Positions 36,127 to 48,522 of a stretch of 64,000 nt of DNA are shown piece by piece; position 1 is the stretch's first letter; the number at the start of each line of letters is the position of its first letter. The DNA is taken from assembly GCF_023614525.1 (NCBI RefSeq), contig NZ_CP097885.1:248001-312000 (forward strand), in the 5' to 3' direction. The notes below the pieces were generated by a model. It saw only the letters and a list, made by a program, of their open reading frames with translations. It was not told the origin of the DNA and ran no database searches. The position numbers and the translations under genes were made by a program. The DNA is from Peptoniphilus genitalis. GTDB taxonomy: Bacteria; Bacillota; Clostridia; Tissierellales; Peptoniphilaceae.

Positions 36127-36699
36127 CTAAAACTTAACTTCTGGTACTTGATTGTCCTTTTCTGAAACTTCAAAATAATCTCTTGGTCCAAATCCTAGAA
36201 TTTTTGCAATTATATTTGTTGGGAACCTTCTAACCTTTTGGTTGTAAGTCTTAACTGTTTCGTTGTATCTCATTCTTTCAGTAGCAATCCTATTTTCAGT
36301 TCCTTCAAGTTGGGCTTGTAGGTCTAAGAAGTTTTGGTTTGCCTTTAATTCAGGATAATTTTCTACAACAACATTAAGTCTACTAATAGCTTCTGTCAAG
36401 TTGTCGTTAGCTTCAGCAAGTTCCTTAGGTGTAGATGCTTCAGTAACACCTGCACGAGCCTTAGTTATTTCTGTGAAAGTTTCCTTTTCGTGACCTGCGT
36501 AACCCTTAACAGTTTCTACAATATTTGGAATCAAGTCAGCACGTCTTTTTACTTGGTTTTGGACTTGTGCCCAAGCACCATTAACATCTTCATCTAGCTT
36601 AACTAAATTGTTCCATTGGCCACCGAAGAAAATTGCAATTACAACAACTACAGCTATAATAGCAACAATTCCAGCACCGCCTTTGTTTTTATTCCTCAT
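36127..36699 (-). CDS. lemA: LemA family protein
   Basis: 190 residues with one N-terminal helix (about 8-25) and a helical-bundle domain outside or inside the cell. Family blocks: NNLVKLDEDVNGAWAQVQNQ, KRRADLIPNIVETVKGYAGHE, YPELKANQNFLDLQAQLEGTE, and NRIATERMRYNETVKTYN. It overlaps the thiI end by 11 bases, with the ribosome binding site (AGGAGG) inside thiI. Molecular function is not established. Confidence 0.93.
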   Translation of the reverse strand: MRNKNKGGAGIVAIIAVVVVIAIFFGGQWNNLVKLDEDVNGAWAQVQNQVKRRADLIPNIVETVKGYAGHEKETFTEITKARAGVTEASTPKELAEANDNLTEAISRLNVVVENYPELKANQNFLDLQAQLEGTENRIATERMRYNETVKTYNQKVRRFPTNIIAKILGFGPRDYFEVSEKDNQVPEVKF

Positions 36700-37870
36700 C
36701 GTTTCCTCCTATTTTTTCAATTTTCATTTTACCTATAGCTTCTTCCACTAGCTTATCACAGTCAAGTGGCTCTTCAGACTTTTCTATTCCCTCAATGGTC
36801 GGAGTCAAAAGTGGGTGTTTTGGCAAGAACACTGTACAACAATCTTCATAAGGAAGGATTGATGTCTCATAAGTATCAATGTCCTTGGCTATGTCAATTA
36901 TATTTACCTTGTCCATCCCAATAAGTGGTCTAAAGACAATCTTGTCTGTAATAGCGTCAGTTACCTTGAGTCCGTCAATAGTTTGTGATGCAACTTGTCC
37001 CAAGTTTTCACCTGTGATTATGCAGTCATAACCATTGTCTCTTGCAATCTTATCTGCAACCCTCATCATAAACCTTCTAGATATAATAGTCATTTCGTCT
37101 TCAGGACAGTTTATATTTATTTCCTTTTGAATATCCAAGATATTTACTGAATAAAAAGTCAAATCTCCTGAGAAGTTTGAAATATCTTCTGCAAGTTTCT
37201 TAACCTTTTCTTCTGCTCTTTCAGATGTGAAAGGATAGGAATGGAAGTGAAGGCAATCCACTAGAACTCCTCTTTTTGCCATTAAAAATCCTGCAACTGG
37301 AGAGTCAATCCCACCTGATAGGAGAAGAAGTCCCCTGCCATTTGTTCCTGTTGGAAGTCCGCCATGGGCTTTAATCTTATCTACATAAATATAGGTATCC
37401 TTTTTCAAATCGCAGTAAACAAAAAAGTCTGGGTCATGAACGTCAACCTTGATGTCAAAGTTCTTTAATACCATTCCACCAATTTTTGCTGAAATTTCCA
37501 TGGAATTAAGTGGGAACTTCTTATCCCCCCTATTTGTCTTAACCTTGAAAGTTTTGTATTCTGGATGATCTTTTAAAGTTTCATCTACAATTTTTACAAC
37601 TGCTTCTTCAATTGTCTCCCACTTTGTTTCCACCTCATAAGTTGGGGCAATGTAGACAATTCCGAAAACGTGTTTTAATCTATTTATTAATTTATCCTCA
37701 TTGTCACCACTTACTTCCACGTAGATTTTACCCATGTTGTGGTAAATTCTTCCGTGGTCGAGATTTCTAAGATTTCTCTTAACAGATTTAATTAGCTTCT
37801 CTATAAACCTGTGTCTGTTTTTCCCCTTGAGGATAACTTCCCCAAGTGAAAGTGCCATAACTTTTTTCAT
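36689..37870 (-). CDS. thiI: tRNA 4-thiouridine synthase ThiI
   Basis: Adenylates U8 of tRNA and transfers sulfur from a cysteine desulfurase persulfide to give s4U. N-terminal ferredoxin-like and THUMP domains (about 1-165), then the PP-loop SGGIDSP (185-191) of the AANH domain. At 393 residues there is no C-terminal rhodanese domain, as in Bacillus, where a dedicated NifS supplies sulfur directly. The upstream gene is exactly such a NifS, eight bases away. Confidence 0.96.
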   Translation of the reverse strand: MKKVMALSLGEVILKGKNRHRFIEKLIKSVKRNLRNLDHGRIYHNMGKIYVEVSGDNEDKLINRLKHVFGIVYIAPTYEVETKWETIEEAVVKIVDETLKDHPEYKTFKVKTNRGDKKFPLNSMEISAKIGGMVLKNFDIKVDVHDPDFFVYCDLKKDTYIYVDKIKAHGGLPTGTNGRGLLLLSGGIDSPVAGFLMAKRGVLVDCLHFHSYPFTSERAEEKVKKLAEDISNFSGDLTFYSVNILDIQKEININCPEDEMTIISRRFMMRVADKIARDNGYDCIITGENLGQVASQTIDGLKVTDAITDKIVFRPLIGMDKVNIIDIAKDIDTYETSILPYEDCCTVFLPKHPLLTPTIEGIEKSEEPLDCDKLVEEAIGKMKIEKIGGNDEE

Positions 37871-37878
37871 TCAATCAC

Positions 37879-39024
37879 CTATCTCATTATTTTTCTTATT
37901 TCATCAACATATTTTATTAGTTTTTCTACAAAAATATCTATATCTTCCCTTGACGTATCCTTAGAAGTACAAATTCTTATAGTGCCTTCAGCATATTTAT
38001 CTGAAAGTCCTATTTGTTCAAGAGTTGTGGACTTGTGAGTCCCATTAGATGTACAAGCAGAAGCTGTGGAAATATAAATCTCGTCCCCTTCTAGGTAGTG
38101 AAGGAGGACTTCTGCCCTAATATCTAATATAGAAAGAGAAACAATAAAGTCTGTGGAGTATTCTGGAGTGTTGATCTTATAGTCTTCCAGATTTTCTTCC
38201 AACTTCTTAAGTAAATATTCTTTAATTTCTTTTGCGTGAGCAAGTCTCTTGTCCAAGTCTCTCTTTGTTAGTTCACAGGCCTTGCCAAAGCCAAGGATTC
38301 CTGGCACATTTTCAGTTCCTGACCTAAGGCCCTTTTCTTGGCCTCCACCAATTACAAGGCTATTTATATTAACATCTTTTCTTTTATAAAGGGCTCCCAT
38401 ACCCTTTGGTCCATAAATCTTGTGAGATGAGAAAGAAAAAGTATGACAGCCTAGGTCTTTAACATCTACAGGAATTTTACCAACTGCTTGGACACCATCA
38501 ACATGACAAAAAACATCCTTGTTAATAGCCTTAGCTATTTCAAAGATTTCCTTGACCCTATTAACAGTTCCCAATTCGTTGTGAACATAGATAAGAGAAA
38601 CTAGTATTGTATCCTCATCCATGACTTCCTTAAACTTTTCTAAACCTACGGCACCTGATTCATCTACATCAAGATAGACAACCTCGTAGCCCTTTTCCTT
38701 GTAGTGTTTAAATTGGTCGTCAATAGATGCGTGTTCAATGGCAGAAGTTATTATCTTCTTGCCCCTTCTCTTGTTTTTTTCTATTGCACCGTGAACGGCA
38801 ATGTTGTTGCTTTCAGTCCCTCCAGAAGTGAAATAAATTTCTTCTGCCTGAGCTCCAATGAGGCTAGCGGCATTCTTCCTTGCGACATCTATTTCCTTTT
38901 CAACCCTGTGACCAAAGCTGTGAAGTGAGGATGGGTTGGCAAAGTCATCAGTAAGAGCCCTCATCATTACTTCAACAACTTCCTTGTCTGGCTTTGTAGT
39001 TGCACAATTATCTAAATATATCAT
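37879..39024 (-). CDS. Cysteine desulfurase (NifS/NifZ type, ThiI partner)
   Basis: PLP enzyme taking sulfur from cysteine. N-terminal MIYLDNCATTKPDKEV, YFTSGGTESNN, PLP lysine Lys202 in SFSSHKIYGPKG, and active-site Cys324 in ISTASACTSNG. 381 residues. Coupled to thiI, so it most likely serves tRNA thiolation (NifZ role in Bacillus) rather than general Fe-S cluster assembly. Own extended -10 promoter upstream, divergent from the YprB-like gene. Confidence 0.94.
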   Translation of the reverse strand: MIYLDNCATTKPDKEVVEVMMRALTDDFANPSSLHSFGHRVEKEIDVARKNAASLIGAQAEEIYFTSGGTESNNIAVHGAIEKNKRRGKKIITSAIEHASIDDQFKHYKEKGYEVVYLDVDESGAVGLEKFKEVMDEDTILVSLIYVHNELGTVNRVKEIFEIAKAINKDVFCHVDGVQAVGKIPVDVKDLGCHTFSFSSHKIYGPKGMGALYKRKDVNINSLVIGGGQEKGLRSGTENVPGILGFGKACELTKRDLDKRLAHAKEIKEYLLKKLEENLEDYKINTPEYSTDFIVSLSILDIRAEVLLHYLEGDEIYISTASACTSNGTHKSTTLEQIGLSDKYAEGTIRICTSKDTSREDIDIFVEKLIKYVDEIRKIMR

Positions 39025-39063
39025 ATAACATCCTTCTATCTATTCTTACTTTCTACTAATTTT

Positions 39064-39072
39064 ATATTATAA
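39064..39072 (-). promoter_or_regulatory. Extended -10 promoter of nifS-thiI-lemA-TPM
   Basis: TGTTATAAT on the minus strand, about 40 bases before the NifS start; weak -35. Confidence 0.6.
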
Positions 39073-39144
39073 CATGACTTGCAGGTTGATTTCTAACCTT
39101 GAGCCTATTTAATGAGAATTTTTATAAGAATAAAAAATTTTTAA

Positions 39145-39153
39145 TGTTATACT
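39145..39153 (+). promoter_or_regulatory. Extended -10 promoter of the YprB-like gene
   Basis: TGTTATACT, 15 bases before the GTG start; weak -35. Confidence 0.45.
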
Positions 39154-39168
39154 TAAGATGGTGATAAC

Positions 39169-40158
39169 GTGAAAGTTTTAGAAAGAGAAATTTCTCCACC
39201 ACAGAGAAATTATTTAAAAATAGAAACATCAGGACTCTCAAGAGACTTGGACTCAATTATATCCATTGTTCTCGCAGAGAAGGACTCTGATAAAATAAAA
39301 ATTTATTATGTAGAAAATTTTAAAGACGAAAGATTTTTGTTAGAGAAAGTCTTACCACTTATTGACGGAAAAATCTTTGTAACTTATGCAGGCAAATCCT
39401 TTGACTTAGGATTTTTAAAGACCAAGAGCCAAATGTATTTCTCAAAAGATTTTGATTTTAAATTTATTGATCTTCAAGAAATTACTAAAGCCTACAACTT
39501 TATTTTTAAACTTCCATCACATTCTAACAAAGTTCTTTTAGATAATTTTCTAGATCATTCTAACTTATCAAAAGAAAAAAACTACCAAGGGATTAAAATA
39601 AAATCACTTTTCAAAAAGTTTATAGAAGGTAACAAGACATCAATGAATAGGATCTTGGACTACTCTTTAGAAAGCCTAAATAATTTAATTTTATTAGATG
39701 AAAAGATTAGAGAAAGTTTGAAATCAAAACTTAGCTTTAAAGTATATAGTAGAGATTTTACACTAGAAGAATTTAAATTATCTGGGAACACCATAGTCTT
39801 ACGAGGAAAAACTAATTATCCAGAAGACTACTTTGCATCAAGAGGATTATATAACCTAGAAATTTTTAATAGTTTGGAAGAAAAAGTTTCATTTTTGGAT
39901 CTAAAAGAATGTAAAAAAGATTTTGTTATAAAAATAAATACAGAAGATGGCCTATACGATGATAATAATAAATGCTACTTTATATTAAAAAAAGACTTCC
40001 CATTAGACTTAGAAAACAAAAGTAAACTTAAAAGCCCTTCAAAAATTTTAATCTTATATTATAAAGACCATATCTTCGAAAACCAAAAATACCTATGCAA
40101 AAAAATATTAGAAGAAGAGTTAGAAAAACAGAAACAAATTCCTATTGATAGTTTTTAG
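39169..40158 (+). CDS. YprB-like RNase H-fold protein, active site apparently degenerate
   Basis: 329 residues starting at GTG. Residues about 12-185 follow the YprB/RNase H-like exonuclease pattern: NYLKIETSGLSRDLDSI, KIFVTYAGKSFDLGFLKTK and a late ILDYSLESLNNLILL. In active members motif I reads D-I-E-T-T-G and the last reads Y-N-x-x-D; here the first Asp is Lys17 and the last Asp is Ser, so catalysis is doubtful. Residues about 190-329 are charged and unrecognised. Sequence is AT-rich. It ends before a bidirectional terminator shared with the tRNA array region. Confidence 0.6.
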   Translation: MKVLEREISPPQRNYLKIETSGLSRDLDSIISIVLAEKDSDKIKIYYVENFKDERFLLEKVLPLIDGKIFVTYAGKSFDLGFLKTKSQMYFSKDFDFKFIDLQEITKAYNFIFKLPSHSNKVLLDNFLDHSNLSKEKNYQGIKIKSLFKKFIEGNKTSMNRILDYSLESLNNLILLDEKIRESLKSKLSFKVYSRDFTLEEFKLSGNTIVLRGKTNYPEDYFASRGLYNLEIFNSLEEKVSFLDLKECKKDFVIKINTEDGLYDDNNKCYFILKKDFPLDLENKSKLKSPSKILILYYKDHIFENQKYLCKKILEEELEKQKQIPIDSF

Positions 40159-40240
40159 AATAAAGCTTAGAAATTATTAGCTAATTATATTTGGAAGATT
40201 AAAATCAATTAGAAATAAATAAACCAAATCATAAACTTAT

Positions 40241-40270
40241 AAAAAAACTTGGGATGGTCCAAGTTTTTTT
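40241..40270 (+). terminator. Terminator after the YprB-like gene
   Basis: Perfect 12-bp stem AAAAAAACTTGG / CCAAGTTTTTTT; could work in both directions. Confidence 0.85.
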
Positions 40271-40313
40271 AATTGAAATTAATAATCTTAACTAGCTAGT
40301 TGCATAGATACAA

Positions 40314-40347
40314 TAAAAAAAGACTACTTAAATCAATAAGTAGTCTT
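40314..40347 (-). terminator. Final terminator of the rrn-tRNA operon
   Basis: AAGACTACTTA / TAAGTAGTCTT followed by a T-run on the minus strand, immediately after tRNA-Leu(GAG). Confidence 0.88.
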
Positions 40348-40349
40348 CA

Positions 40350-40436
40350 TGGTGCAGAAAGAGGGACTTGAACCCTCACGCGATTTCTCGCACATGCCCC
40401 TCAAACATGCCTGTCTGCCGATTCCAGCACTCCTGC
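40350..40436 (-). tRNA. tRNA-Leu (GAG)
   Basis: Class II tRNA with encoded CCA. Acceptor GCAGGAG/TTTCTGC, long variable arm with stem GCGA/TCGC, T arm GAGGG-TTCAAGT-CCCTC. Anticodon stem CATGT/GCATG encloses TTGAGGG, giving anticodon GAG. Last tRNA, separated from the others by a terminator. Confidence 0.85.
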
Positions 40437-40444
40437 ATGGGCAA

Positions 40445-40476
40445 AAAAAAGCTTGTAATAAAAATTACAAGTTTTT
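40445..40476 (-). terminator. Internal terminator between tRNA-Arg and tRNA-Leu(GAG)
   Basis: Minus-strand stem CTTGTAAT / ATTACAAG, four-base loop, then a run of T. Would reduce tRNA-Leu(GAG) relative to the upstream tRNAs. Confidence 0.8.
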
Positions 40477-40477
40477 G

Positions 40478-40554
40478 TGGCGTATCCTAGAGGATTCGAA
40501 CCCCCGGCCTTCTGGTCCGTAGCCAGACGCTCTATCCAGCTGAGCTAAGGATAC
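40478..40554 (-). tRNA. tRNA-Arg (ACG)
   Basis: Cloverleaf from GTATCCT to CCA; anticodon loop CTACGGA between TCTGG and CCAGA. A34 would be edited to inosine to read CGN codons. Confidence 0.93.
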
Positions 40555-40563
40555 ATAAAAAAA

Positions 40564-40638
40564 TGGAGCGGATGACGAGATTCGAACTCGCGACCCTCGC
40601 CTTGGCAAGGCGATGCTCTACCACTGAGCCACATCCGC
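40564..40638 (-). tRNA. tRNA-Gly (GCC)
   Basis: GCGGATG acceptor; anticodon GCC in TTGCCAA between CGCC and GGCG; encoded CCA. Confidence 0.95.
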
Positions 40639-40664
40639 ATAATAATTATCTTATATAAAATTTT

Positions 40665-40750
40665 TGGTGGAGGAGAGTGGATTTGAACCACTGAAAGTTA
40701 AACTAACGGATTTACAGTCCGTCCCCTTTGGCCAACTCGGGAACTCCTCC
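40665..40750 (-). tRNA. tRNA-Tyr (GTA)
   Basis: GGAGGAG acceptor, long variable arm, anticodon GTA in CTGTAAA between ACGGA and TCCGT; encoded CCA. Confidence 0.95.
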
Positions 40751-40777
40751 ATGTTGTAAGTCCCTAACAAGATTTTT

Positions 40778-40853
<76 letters not shown>

Positions 40854-40907
40854 ATCTCACTTATTAATCATAACACATTTGAAACAAATTTGCTATATAA
40901 ATTTAAT

Positions 40908-40984
40908 TGGCGACCTGGATCGGGCTCGAACCGACGACCTCCAGCGTGACAGGCTGGCATTCTAACCAACTGAACTACCAGGCC
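40908..40984 (-). tRNA. tRNA-Asp (GTC)
   Basis: GGCCTGG acceptor; anticodon GTC in CTGTCAC within CCAGC/GCTGG; encoded CCA. Confidence 0.95.
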
Positions 40985-40989
40985 AACTT

Positions 40990-41065
40990 TGGTGGACACA
41001 ATAGGGCTCGAACCTATGACCCCCTGCTTGTAAGGCAGATGCTCTCCCAACTGAGCTATGCGTCC
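40990..41065 (-). tRNA. tRNA-Val (TAC)
   Basis: GGACGCA acceptor; anticodon TAC in CTTACAA within CTGC/GCAG; encoded CCA. Confidence 0.95.
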
Positions 41066-41068
41066 ATC

Positions 41069-41143
41069 TGGTGACCCTGCCGGGAATCGAACCCGGGATA
41101 CCACCGTGAAAGGGTGGTGTCTTAACCGCTTGACCACAGGGCC
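41069..41143 (-). tRNA. tRNA-Glu (TTC)
   Basis: GGCCCTG acceptor; anticodon TTC in CTTTCAC within CCACC/GGTGG; encoded CCA. Confidence 0.95.
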
Positions 41144-41153
41144 TTATAAAATT

Positions 41154-41230
41154 TGGTAGCGGGAGAAGGATTTGAACCTCCGACCTTCGGGTCATGAGCC
41201 CGACGAGCTACCATGCTGCTCCATCCCGCG
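41154..41230 (-). tRNA. Initiator tRNA-Met (CAT)
   Basis: Initiator features: unpaired first position (C1 against T72) and three G-C pairs closing the anticodon loop (TCGGG-CTCATGA-CCCGA). Encoded CCA. Confidence 0.93.
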
Positions 41231-41258
41231 TCATTTTTACCCGGCTACTATTTCTTTT

Positions 41259-41347
41259 TGGTGCCGAGAATCGGAATCGAACCGATACGGTGTTTAACCA
41301 CCGCAGGATTTTAAGTCCTGTGCGTCTGCCAGTTCCGCCACCCCGGC
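41259..41347 (-). tRNA. tRNA-Leu (TAA)
   Basis: GCCGGGG acceptor, long variable arm, anticodon TAA in CTTAAAA between CAGGA and TCCTG; encoded CCA. Confidence 0.95.
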
Positions 41348-41360
41348 TTATCTTTTTTAA

Positions 41361-41435
41361 TGGCTCTCAGGGTGGGACTCGAACCCACAGCCTACCGGTT
41401 AACAGCCGGTTGCTCCACCATTGAGCTACCTAAGA
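41361..41435 (-). tRNA. tRNA-Asn (GTT)
   Basis: TCTTAGG acceptor, anticodon GTT in CTGTTAA between CCGG and CCGG, discriminator G, encoded CCA. First tRNA after 5S; a short GGGAC/GTCCC hairpin lies between them. Confidence 0.95.
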
Positions 41436-41457
41436 CTATTGGGGACTTTTGTCCCTT

Positions 41458-41573
41458 TCTGGCGATAACTTACTCTCCCAGGTCGTTGCCAACCAAGTAC
41501 CATCAGCGGACTAATGCTTAACTTCTGTGTTCGGTATGGGTACAGGTGTGTCCATTGTCCTATTCTCACCAGA
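41458..41573 (-). rRNA. rrf: 5S ribosomal RNA
   Basis: About 116 nt. Minus strand begins TCTGGTGAGAATAGGACAA, contains the conserved CCGAACACAGAAGTTAAGC segment, and ends in TTATCGCCAGA complementary to its start. It lies 34 bases after 23S. Confidence 0.95.
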
Positions 41574-41575
41574 TT

Positions 41576-41591
41576 AACTTAAAAACTAATC
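41576..41591. other. 3' arm of the 23S rRNA processing stem
   Basis: AACTTAAAAACTAATC here is the exact inverted copy of GATTAGTTTTTAAGTT at 44510-44525 on the other side of 23S. Such flanking stems are RNase III processing sites in bacterial pre-rRNA. Confidence 0.75.
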
Positions 41592-41607
41592 TCTTCCTTA
41601 ACTCTTT

Positions 41608-44452
<2,845 letters not shown>

Positions 44453-44509
44453 TTTGTTAATAAACATTTCTGTTTATTTCCAGTTTAATTGTTTTGTTTA
44501 AGAAATTTT

Positions 44510-44525
44510 GATTAGTTTTTAAGTT
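44510..44525. other. 5' arm of the 23S rRNA processing stem
   Basis: GATTAGTTTTTAAGTT, perfect 16-base partner of 41576-41591. Confidence 0.75.
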
Positions 44526-44574
44526 GTTATGGTTCTCTTCTTTTTCAAGAAGCTTTTGACCACTTATGTGATCT

Positions 44575-44650
44575 TGGTGGAGATAAGGAGATTCGAACTC
44601 CTGACCTCCTGCTTGCAAGGCAGGCGCTCTCCCAACTGAGCTATACCCCC
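44575..44650 (-). tRNA. tRNA-Ala (TGC) in the 16S-23S spacer
   Basis: GGGGGTA acceptor, anticodon TGC in CTTGCAA within CTGC/GCAG, encoded CCA. It is the only tRNA in the spacer; tRNA-Ile is absent. Confidence 0.96.
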
Positions 44651-44658
44651 ATATATAT

Positions 44659-44678
44659 AATTAAAATAGTGTGAAGAT
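44659..44678. other. 3' arm of the 16S rRNA processing stem
   Basis: AATTAAAATAGTGTGAAGAT is the inverted partner (one base difference in length) of 46316-46335 upstream of 16S. Confidence 0.7.
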
Positions 44679-44685
44679 TTATTTT

Positions 44686-46216
<1,531 letters not shown>

Positions 46217-46315
46217 AAATTTGTATGACTCATTAGTTTTCTCAAAACTAAACGAATATCTGGTTTGCTTTTTGATTCTTTGACAAGAATCTGTGATTCT
46301 ATCACGAATTTGTTT

Positions 46316-46335
46316 ATCTTCACACTATTTAATTA
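46316..46335. other. 5' arm of the 16S rRNA processing stem
   Basis: Contains ATCTTCACACTATTTAATTA, complementary to 44659-44678. Confidence 0.7.
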
Positions 46336-46373
46336 TCATGTTTCATTTGCTACCTTTTTAAAGTAGCTTGTTT

Positions 46374-46402
46374 ATTATACTACCGTGTTTTTTCTTTGTC
46401 AA
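46374..46402 (-). promoter_or_regulatory. rrn promoter P3 (nearest to 16S)
   Basis: Minus strand TTGACA, 17 bases, TATAAT: a perfect consensus promoter about 160 bases before 16S. The leader from here to 16S contains no gene. Confidence 0.92.
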
Positions 46403-46483
46403 GTAATTTTTACAATTTTTTTATTTTGTTTTTACTTAACTAACCAGTAGTTTTTTTTGCTGTCTTTAAGTGACAACTTCTAT

Positions 46484-46512
46484 ATATTAGCATCTAGAAA
46501 ATCATCTGTCAA
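46484..46512 (-). promoter_or_regulatory. rrn promoter P2
   Basis: Minus strand TTGACA, 17 bases, TAATAT, followed by ATAGAAGTTGTCA. Near-copy of the P1 module, about 88 bases downstream of it. Confidence 0.85.
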
Positions 46513-46528
46513 CTGTTTTTTATTTTTT

Positions 46529-46576
46529 TGTAAAAAAATATATAGCAGCTGTTTTTTTTGACAACTGCTATATATT
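46529..46576 (-). terminator. Terminator of the TPR gene, overlapping rrn P1
   Basis: Minus-strand stem TATATAGCAGTTGT / ACAGCTGCTATATA (one G-U) and a T-run. The stem begins inside the last codons of the TPR gene and its first arm includes the P1 -10 element. Confidence 0.8.
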
Positions 46577-47707
46577 ACTATTTTCTTTTTTATCTGTCAA
46601 GAAGTTTTTAAACTTTTTAATAAAGCTTTCTAGCTCTTTATTTTGATTTAACTTGTTAGCTTTTTCTAAGTATTCTAGTCCCTTTTCTTTTTCATTCATG
46701 TTGAGGTAGATTATTCCCATATTGTAATTCAATGGATATGAGTTTTCTATTTCTTCTAATCCAAGTTCTAATATTTCAATAGATCTTGTGAACTCTTGCC
46801 TTCCTGCATAGATCGAAGCAAGTAGATTTATATTTTCTTCTGTGGTTTTCTTTTCCACTGATAACTTTCCATACTCTTCGGCCTTATCCAGGTCCCCCAT
46901 GTTATAATAAGAAAGTGCGTAAGTGTAATAGAAGGATTCATCCTTATCAAAGTCTTCACTAATTCTTTCTAATTGGTTTAATGCCTTGTCATAGTCCCCA
47001 TAGGATAGATAAGTTTTTGCTGAATCAAAACTAACATTGTTTCTTATTATTTCTAACTCTTTTCTCACTTGATCTTTGAGTTCTTCATCTCTTGATAGGT
47101 TGATAAATTTTTCAAAGTACATGTTGGCCTTTATATATTTGGCAAGGGCTAGGTTAATGTAAGCTAGTCTGTAGTAAGCTAATGAATAATTTTCATCTAG
47201 ATTTAAGACCTTGTTGTATTTTTTAATTATTATGTTTAAGAGTTTTTCACTTTTCTCATATTCTTCTTCATGAATTTGATTATAAAGGGCCTCTAAGATG
47301 TTTGCTTCTTTAAAAATTATGTCTGGGTCTTCTCCTACCACTTCTTCATAACCCTTTAAGAAGATATAGGAATCTAAGGGATCTTCTTCTTGACTTATAT
47401 AGGCCTTGTGCATTGCATAATTTTTTAAATCTATTTTTAATTTTTTTAAAATTTCCTTATATTCTTTAGAGTATTTAAATTCACTGTCAATTCCAAGGAG
47501 GTAAACCATGGCTTCTACAATTTTTTCAAGATTAATCTCTTCTTCAAGTTCTTTTTCTTTTATTCCTTCTATAAGATAATCCAACTTTATGGGCAAGGAA
47601 AAACCCACTGGCAGATTAACATCTTCCAAGTGGTATTCTTCTTTTAAGTCTATAAAAACTAAATTTTTTAATTTTTTATTAATTTCTTCTTTAAAAAGAT
47701 TTTCCAT
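46568..47707 (-). CDS. Tetratricopeptide-repeat protein
   Basis: 379 residues, soluble, acidic. TPR-like helix pairs are clear from about residue 175 onward (YSLAYYRLAYINLALAKYIK, FYYTYALSYYNMGDLDKAEE, YPLNYNMGIIYLNMNEKEKG), about five units. The N-terminal 150 residues are helical but unrecognised. TPR proteins are interaction scaffolds and the partner is unknown. The start follows AGAGGAAAATTA. The 3' end doubles as the first rrn promoter. Confidence 0.82.
   Translation of the reverse strand: MENLFKEEINKKLKNLVFIDLKEEYHLEDVNLPVGFSLPIKLDYLIEGIKEKELEEEINLEKIVEAMVYLLGIDSEFKYSKEYKEILKKLKIDLKNYAMHKAYISQEEDPLDSYIFLKGYEEVVGEDPDIIFKEANILEALYNQIHEEEYEKSEKLLNIIIKKYNKVLNLDENYSLAYYRLAYINLALAKYIKANMYFEKFINLSRDEELKDQVRKELEIIRNNVSFDSAKTYLSYGDYDKALNQLERISEDFDKDESFYYTYALSYYNMGDLDKAEEYGKLSVEKKTTEENINLLASIYAGRQEFTRSIEILELGLEEIENSYPLNYNMGIIYLNMNEKEKGLEYLEKANKLNQNKELESFIKKFKNFLTDKKENSNI
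46572..46600 (-). promoter_or_regulatory. rrn promoter P1 inside the TPR gene terminator
   Basis: Minus strand TTGACA, 17 bases, TAATAT. The -35 is in the TPR coding sequence and the -10 in the terminator's first arm, so RNA started here lacks that arm and should not terminate. Confidence 0.8.
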
Positions 47708-47786
47708 TAATTTTCCTCTATTTCTAATCTCATTTATATTCTAATAATATTTTAAATACTAACAGATTAAAACTAGATTTTCAATT

Positions 47787-48509
47787 TTATCTCATCATGA
47801 CTATCATGGAGTTAAGTCCATAGGTCTTACCTTCTCTTCTTGCAGAATGTAGGTCTAAATTTTTGTAAGTTGACTCCTTGCAGACATCTATGTTTTCTTC
47901 ATCTATCCCTGACTCTAATAAAATTTCTTTATTAACATCTGTCATAGAAAGATGCCAAGTCCCTCCAATTTTTTTGAAGAACTTTTCTCTGTTCTCGAAT
48001 TCTTTAAACTCTTCATAAACTTCTTCTCCAACTTCATAGTTCTCTATGTCAATGTTGGGACCGATGTAGGCGAGTATATTCCTTGGGTCTGATTTAAATT
48101 CTTTTTTCATTTTTTCAACTGCCTTAGCAGGGATCTTCTTTTGGGCTCCCCTCCAACCAGAGTGAACTATGGAAAGAATTTCTTTCTTTTTATCATAGAG
48201 AACTATGGGAGTGCAATCGGCAAACTTTAACAAGAGGGCAAGATTTTTCTTATCTGTAACAAGTCCATCTGTGTCTGGAAAGTTTCTTCCATAGACAAAG
48301 TCACTTCCACTTTCTCCATCACAATATTCTATTTTATCTGTGTGGGTTTGGATACAAGAATAAATTTCATCTGGCGAGATTTCCATTCGCCTTAACATAT
48401 CAGCTACATAGTCTTTGACCTTGTCGCCCTCCTTTGCATAGGAAAGGGAATATTCCATTCCACTTATTAAGTTTGCAATTCCATTTTCTTCTAAAAATTT
48501 TGACTTCAT
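47787..48509 (-). CDS. YfiH/LACC1-family (laccase-domain) protein
   Basis: Family of zinc-dependent purine nucleoside phosphorylase/adenosine deaminase-like enzymes once called multicopper polyphenol oxidases. Metal ligands are visible: His in IQTHTDKI, Cys in FADCTPIVLYD and His in VHSGWRGAQKK. ATG 48509 (MKSKFLEENGI) gives 241 residues, the family length, and avoids overlapping the exonuclease gene; the longer frame begins inside it. The ribosome binding site is weak. It follows the exonuclease gene by 13 bases and is probably co-transcribed. Confidence 0.88.
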   Translation of the reverse strand: MKSKFLEENGIANLISGMEYSLSYAKEGDKVKDYVADMLRRMEISPDEIYSCIQTHTDKIEYCDGESGSDFVYGRNFPDTDGLVTDKKNLALLLKFADCTPIVLYDKKKEILSIVHSGWRGAQKKIPAKAVEKMKKEFKSDPRNILAYIGPNIDIENYEVGEEVYEEFKEFENREKFFKKIGGTWHLSMTDVNKEILLESGIDEENIDVCKESTYKNLDLHSARREGKTYGLNSMIVMMR

Positions 48510-48522
48510 TTTAAATCTCTTT

